A stretch of 5,806 nt of DNA from contig PLYG01000518.1 in NCBI GenBank assembly GCA_003153335.1, positions 696 through 6,501 of the forward strand, read 5' to 3'. A program made the translations under genes and the position numbers. How positions within the stretch are numbered: the stretch's first letter is position 1; every line of letters begins with the position of its first letter. The DNA comes from Betaproteobacteria bacterium (GTDB lineage: Bacteria; Pseudomonadota; Gammaproteobacteria; Burkholderiales; Casimicrobiaceae). Shown here in pieces: positions 4,808 through 5,806 of the stretch. Below the pieces are notes generated by a model that saw only the letters and a list, made by a program, of their open reading frames with translations, had not been told where the DNA came from and searched no databases.

Positions 4808-5806
4808 TCAATGATTCTGCAACAGCCCCTTGCTGTTCTGCGCCTGTTTCGCCTTGATGGCGGCGAGGACTTTCTCTGCCGTTGCCGGTAACGAGGTGAT
4901 GCGCACGCCCACGGCGTCGTGGATCGCATTGAGAATCGCGGCAGCGGTCGGCACCGAAGTCGGCTCCCCGACGCCTTTGGCGCCAAACGGACCGGTCGGA
5001 TCGTAGCTGTCGACGATGTCCACCTCGATCTCCGGCATGTCGAGGCTCGTCGGCATGATGTAATTGGTCAGATTCGGATTGATCTGCCGGCCGGCGTCGT
5101 CGAACAGGATCTGCTCCTGCAGCGCGAAACCGATCCCCATCGAAATGCCGCCTTCGACCTGGCCCTCGACCAGCATCGGGTTGATGGGCGTGCCGCAGTC
5201 GTGCGCCGCGACGATGCGCAGCACTTCCACTTCGCCGGTTTCATCATCGACGTCGACTTCGGCAATCTGGGTCGCATAGACATACGTGCTGAAAGGCTTG
5301 CCTTGGCCCGTCTCCGGATCCATGGCGACGGTAGGCGGGTTCCACGACGCGCTGCCGATGGGCGGCTGACCCATCGCTACCTGGGCGCGGTGTGCGGCTT
5401 CGCTGATGGCGATGTTCCGCTGCGGATATTCCTTGACCTGGATCTTGTGGTCACGTGCTTCGAGCTGCTCCGGTTTCACGCCCAGGAGTGGCGCGGCCGC
5501 CTCGAATAAAATCCACTTGGCTTTTTCGGCCGCGAGCCGGACCGCGTTTCCCGTGACGTAAGTGGTACGGCTGGCGATGGCACCGGTATCCATCGGCGTC
5601 GCGTCCGTGTCGGCCGAGACGACATGCACGTCGTCGGTCGCGATGCCGAGTTCTTCCGCGGCGATCTGGCCGAGCACCGTCAGCGAACCCTGGCCGGTTT
5701 CTACGGTGCCGGTGAGCAGCGTGGCAGTGCCATCCTCGTTTACTTTGACCGTTGCCGCGCTCGGATTGGCCGAAACCGTGAAGCCGATCGGATACCACAT
5801 GCAGGC
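4808..5806 (-). CDS. Xanthine dehydrogenase family protein, molybdopterin-binding (large) subunit, C-terminal part
   Basis: The frame is open from the window edge to TGA at 4810-4808, giving 332 residues; the family usually has 700-800, so more than half lies outside. The Met at 5798-5800 is internal, not a start. These subunits hold the molybdenum cofactor and hydroxylate or oxidise a heterocycle, aldehyde or CoA-bound aromatic, working with FeS and FAD subunits. Seen here, counting from that Met: cofactor-binding GTVETGQGS at 31-39, DTGAIASRTTYVTGNA at 71-86, DCGTPINP at 201-208, and PFGAKGVGEP at 271-280 with the expected catalytic Glu279. The substrate cannot be fixed from this part; xanthine, nicotinate and 4-hydroxybenzoyl-CoA type enzymes share these motifs. 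The small-subunit genes are not in the window and may lie beyond the right edge. It converges with the LysR gene, so it is probably not in that gene's regulon. Confidence 0.92.
   Translation of the reverse strand, partial: ACMWYPIGFTVSANPSAATVKVNEDGTATLLTGTVETGQGSLTVLGQIAAEELGIATDDVHVVSADTDATPMDTGAIASRTTYVTGNAVRLAAEKAKWILFEAAAPLLGVKPEQLEARDHKIQVKEYPQRNIAISEAAHRAQVAMGQPPIGSASWNPPTVAMDPETGQGKPFSTYVYATQIAEVDVDDETGEVEVLRIVAAHDCGTPINPMLVEGQVEGGISMGIGFALQEQILFDDAGRQINPNLTNYIMPTSLDMPEIEVDIVDSYDPTGPFGAKGVGEPTSVPTAAAILNAIHDAVGVRITSLPATAEKVLAAIKAKQAQNSKGLLQNH

Noticed and set aside
4426..4986. 186-codon minus-strand frame crossing the LysR 3' end, the repeat and the molybdoenzyme 3' end
   Set aside because: It overlaps two supported genes in other frames and contains the dispersed repeat; no domain is visible.
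4919..5509. 196-codon plus-strand frame
   Set aside because: Antisense of the xanthine-dehydrogenase-family gene, whose conserved motifs are all on the minus strand.

Overview
The window is GC-rich, about 60-65% by eye. It looks like accessory DNA from a proteobacterium, most likely a betaproteobacterium of the Burkholderiales. That assignment is inference: it rests on a remnant of a Bug/TctC-type solute-binding gene, a family greatly expanded in that order, next to a gentisate dioxygenase and a LysR regulator, plus a xanthine-dehydrogenase-family molybdoenzyme and a DUF4172-type Fic protein. No tRNA, rRNA, CRISPR array or complete insertion sequence was seen.

Layout. (1) 1-652, minus strand: N-terminal 217 residues of a Fic-domain protein, cut by the window edge inside the Fic motif. 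Its start region carries three copies of TGAGCCGTA/TACGGCTCA around a TAAAAT box whose spacing suggests a leaderless mRNA. (2) 748-805: a terminator-like dispersed repeat. (3) 836-1849, minus: an intact GAF-GGDEF diguanylate cyclase with catalytic and inhibitory sites. (4) 1850-2206: a gene-free gap with a candidate promoter/operator for the cyclase. (5) 2207-3235, minus: an intact bicupin gentisate 1,2-dioxygenase. (6) 3316-3561, minus: the C-terminal tail only of a Bug-type substrate-binding protein. (7) 3565-3634: a divergent control region with two strong palindromes. (8) 3651-4667, plus: a LysR-type regulator broken by an in-frame TAG at codon 132. (9) 4751-4803: second copy of the dispersed repeat. 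(10) 4808-5806, minus: C-terminal third or so of a xanthine-dehydrogenase-family molybdopterin-binding subunit, open at the window edge.

How the parts fit. The core is a catabolic locus of common type: a divergent LysR regulator facing a solute-binding gene and a ring-cleavage dioxygenase. Here the regulator and the binding protein are both damaged, while the dioxygenase and the intergenic palindromes look intact, so the locus seems to be decaying around a surviving enzyme. The Fic protein, cyclase and molybdoenzyme are probably separate transcription units. The same short repeat lies just past the 3' ends of both the cyclase and the molybdoenzyme genes, where it may end transcription. I see no clear new multi-gene system. 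The best leads are the Fic operator, the paired palindromes and the repeat.
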